Shown: in pieces, positions 61,990 through 64,000 of the stretch
Numbering within the stretch: the first letter of the stretch is position 1
Layout of the letters: every line of letters starts with the position of its first letter
Assembly: GCA_001695595.3 (NCBI GenBank)
Contig: MBPM02000040.1
Coordinates: 496,001 to 560,000, forward strand
DNA length: 64,000 nucleotides
Origin: Plasmopara viticola
Lineage: Eukaryota; Oomycota; Peronosporomycetes; Peronosporales; Peronosporaceae
Reading direction: 5' to 3'
Position numbers and translations under genes: made by a program
Notes under the pieces: model-generated
What the model saw: the letters and a program-made list of their open reading frames with translations, nothing else
What the model was told of the DNA's origin: nothing
The model's database searches: none

Positions 61990-64000
61990 TACCCACTCAC
62001 GGCTGATGCTGTGTGTCCTTTGTCGCTGACTTGGTCTTAATTCCGGAGGCTTCGCGCAAATACTCCAGTATCTTGGTTCCAACTGCTTTCGTCAGCATAT
62101 CTGCAAGCTGACTCTTCGTGTCGATATATTCGATCTTCAACAGTCCTTCTTGCACTTTCTCACGAATAAAATGGTGCTTGATGTCCACATGCTTCGTCCT
62201 AGCATGGTATTCGGCGTTATTGGCCAACGCAATAGCCCCTTGGTTGTCTTCCCAAACCTGTGTGCCTTCAATTTGCTCGTGACCCATGTCCTTTAGCATT
62301 GCCCGCGTCCATGTGTGCATAAACTTAAAGCCATATACTCAGCTTCCGCTGAGCTCAGCGCAACTGTCCGCTGGTAGTTCGACTTACATACCACTGGTGC
62401 GCTTGCAATCATGACCACAAGTCCCGAGACCGAGCGTCTGTCATCCGTGTTGCTGCCCCAATCTGCATCCGATTATGCTTTGACCGCAACGCTTCCACTT
62501 CCTCGGTAGACGATATCGATTTGACGCGTAGTCTTCAGATACCGTACTATTCGAATTGCTGCGCTCCAGTATTGTAGTCCTGGGTTCTCCAGAAAACGTG
62601 ATAGCTGTGTCACCACGTAAGCAATATCAGGCCGAGTGCATGTCGTTATGTACAGCAAGCATCCAATCGAAGAGCGATAAGGCTTTGATCGCACTGTCGA
62701 CCGTCCCTCTTCCGTTGTGGGTGACTGCTTTGACGACAGCATCAATCCTGATACGCATGGTTTTCAACACTCTTGGCATCTTGTTGACCGAGTCGCTTGA
62801 CCACGTCATCGATGTAGCGAGTCTGTTTGATCATCAATATTCCAGCTGACCTGTCGTGATCAATTTCCATACCCAACATAAATTTCGCCTGACCAAGCTC
62901 CTTCATCTTGAAAGCATTCTTGAGTACCCCCTTTACTTGATTTAACTCTTTGCTGCTTATTGCTACGATAATCAAGTCATCCACATATAATCCAACGCAA
63001 GCAAAACCTTCTTTAGTGCTTTTGACATAAACACATTGATCTGCTCCGCAACTTTCAAAGCCATTCCTGACGAAGACACGATGCATTGTCTTGTTCCAGG
63101 CACTCGCTGCTTGCTTCAGTCCGTAAATACCCTTGTTTAGTTGACATATGTATCCTTGAGCATTGTCGACACCAAGCGGAACATCCATAAAAACGTTGTC
63201 CGTCAACACGCTGTTGAGTAAAGCCGTGTCGAAGTCCAGCTGTTCCATTTGATAGCCACATTCAGCACGTACCGCGAGAATTATTCGGATTGAATTCATG
63301 TTGGCAACCGGGGAATATGTCTCGAAAAATTCAACGCCATACTTCTGTTTGAAACCTTTCGCGACCAGTTGTGCCTTGTATCGCACAATAGCGCCATTCT
63401 GATCACGCTTCTTGGCGAATACCCATCGTGATCCGAATGTGCGTCCAATCTTCCCTCGTGGCTGCAATGTCCACGTTTTATTCTCTTCGTGAGAGCGAAG
63501 CTCAGCATCCATTGCCTCACGCCATTTCATTGCATCGTCTTTTGTCATTGTTTGAGTATAAGTAGTGGGTGAGTCCGTATCATCGTCAATATTTATGCAA
63601 GCGATTAGACGCTGAAGGTCAGCAGATACGTCCTTTCTATCCCCAGGAACGTACACAGACGCAATATTCACGGCGTAGGCAAGAAAGGCTTCCTCAATTA
63701 GTCCATCTTCGTCAATCCTAGCACGCTTTGGAGTCGGTGGGCCCTCACTGCCTTCTGTTGACTCTCCACCATCGGAGCCGTTTCTTAGCATTAGCACTGG
63801 TTCACGTCTTATTCGTGTTCACTCCACTTCAGGCCGAAACACCAAACGATCTTCTTGTTGCACTTGGAAAGGTTGATGATACTCCGTAAGCTCAAGCCCA
63901 TTTCGTACAGGGCTCTCAGAATGCATTAGCCGCTGTACAACTGCGCTTAGCGTACGATCCACATCATCCATATCGACATCCTCGACTGTCTCTTCGATAG
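61990..64000 (-). mobile_element. Ty1/Copia pol remnant (right flank), inverted relative to the left one
   Basis: Same family as 1-1590. Reading leftward from the window edge: an acidic linker (ETVEDVDMDDVDRT) with an in-frame TGA at 63819-63821, then the RT frame 62742-63797 (351 codons) with SRWVFAKKRDQNG, YKAQLVAKGF, TYSPVANMNSIR and an intact YVDDLII. A frame shift near 62745 is followed by 62473-62745, stopped by TAC to TAA at 62473-62475. The last piece, 61997-62320, has WEDNQGAIALANNAEY and the C-terminus. It is better preserved than the left copy but still broken in at least four places. Confidence 0.88.

Overview
The window looks like a piece of a nuclear genome from a plant-pathogenic oomycete of the Phytophthora/downy mildew type. 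The evidence is a tandem array of Crinkler (CRN) effector genes, recognised from the start MVKLFCA, an LxLFLAK-like motif and a VNVLVVVP motif, embedded in Ty1/Copia retrotransposons. I cannot fix the species from sequence alone.

Layout. 1-2000: a broken Copia pol remnant on + with its 3' LTR. 2000-7900: an old Copia integrase remnant on -, split by a complete nested Copia element (2239-6831) flanked by the 5-bp target-site duplication GCTTG. 7900-9440: gene-poor, with a probable hAT transposase remnant. 9440-56400: ten CRN copies, all on -, at about 3.3 kb spacing. I call them A (9640-12016), B (12917-15315), C (16217-18624), D (19526-26622), E (27525-29925), F (30826-37921), G (38824-41231), H (42131-44528), I (45425-52522) and J (53496-55892). 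D, F and I are each split at the same codon by a 4.7-kb Copia element in the opposite orientation. These insertions were copied along with the gene: D-E and F-G form an 11.3-kb tandem duplication, and I-J is a related block. Only J has a full-length open frame (798 codons). G is open to 759 codons. The others are broken, but B, C, H, D, F and I keep uninterrupted N-terminal frames. 56400-59100: two or three single-copy genes, all apparently broken, two of them head to head. 59100-61840: gene-poor, with one possible secreted-protein remnant. 61840-64000: a second copy of the left-flank Copia family in inverted orientation.

Relationships. Shared lesions, shared LTR differences and mosaic patches show that the array grew by unequal crossing-over and gene conversion. 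The edge copies A and J share variants that the inner copies lack. Every gap between CRN genes also carries a length-conserved 38-codon ORF on +, a 12-bp palindrome about 127 bp upstream of each CRN start, and a perfect 7-bp stem-loop further upstream. Many frame breaks are single-base changes in homopolymers, so some may be assembly errors.
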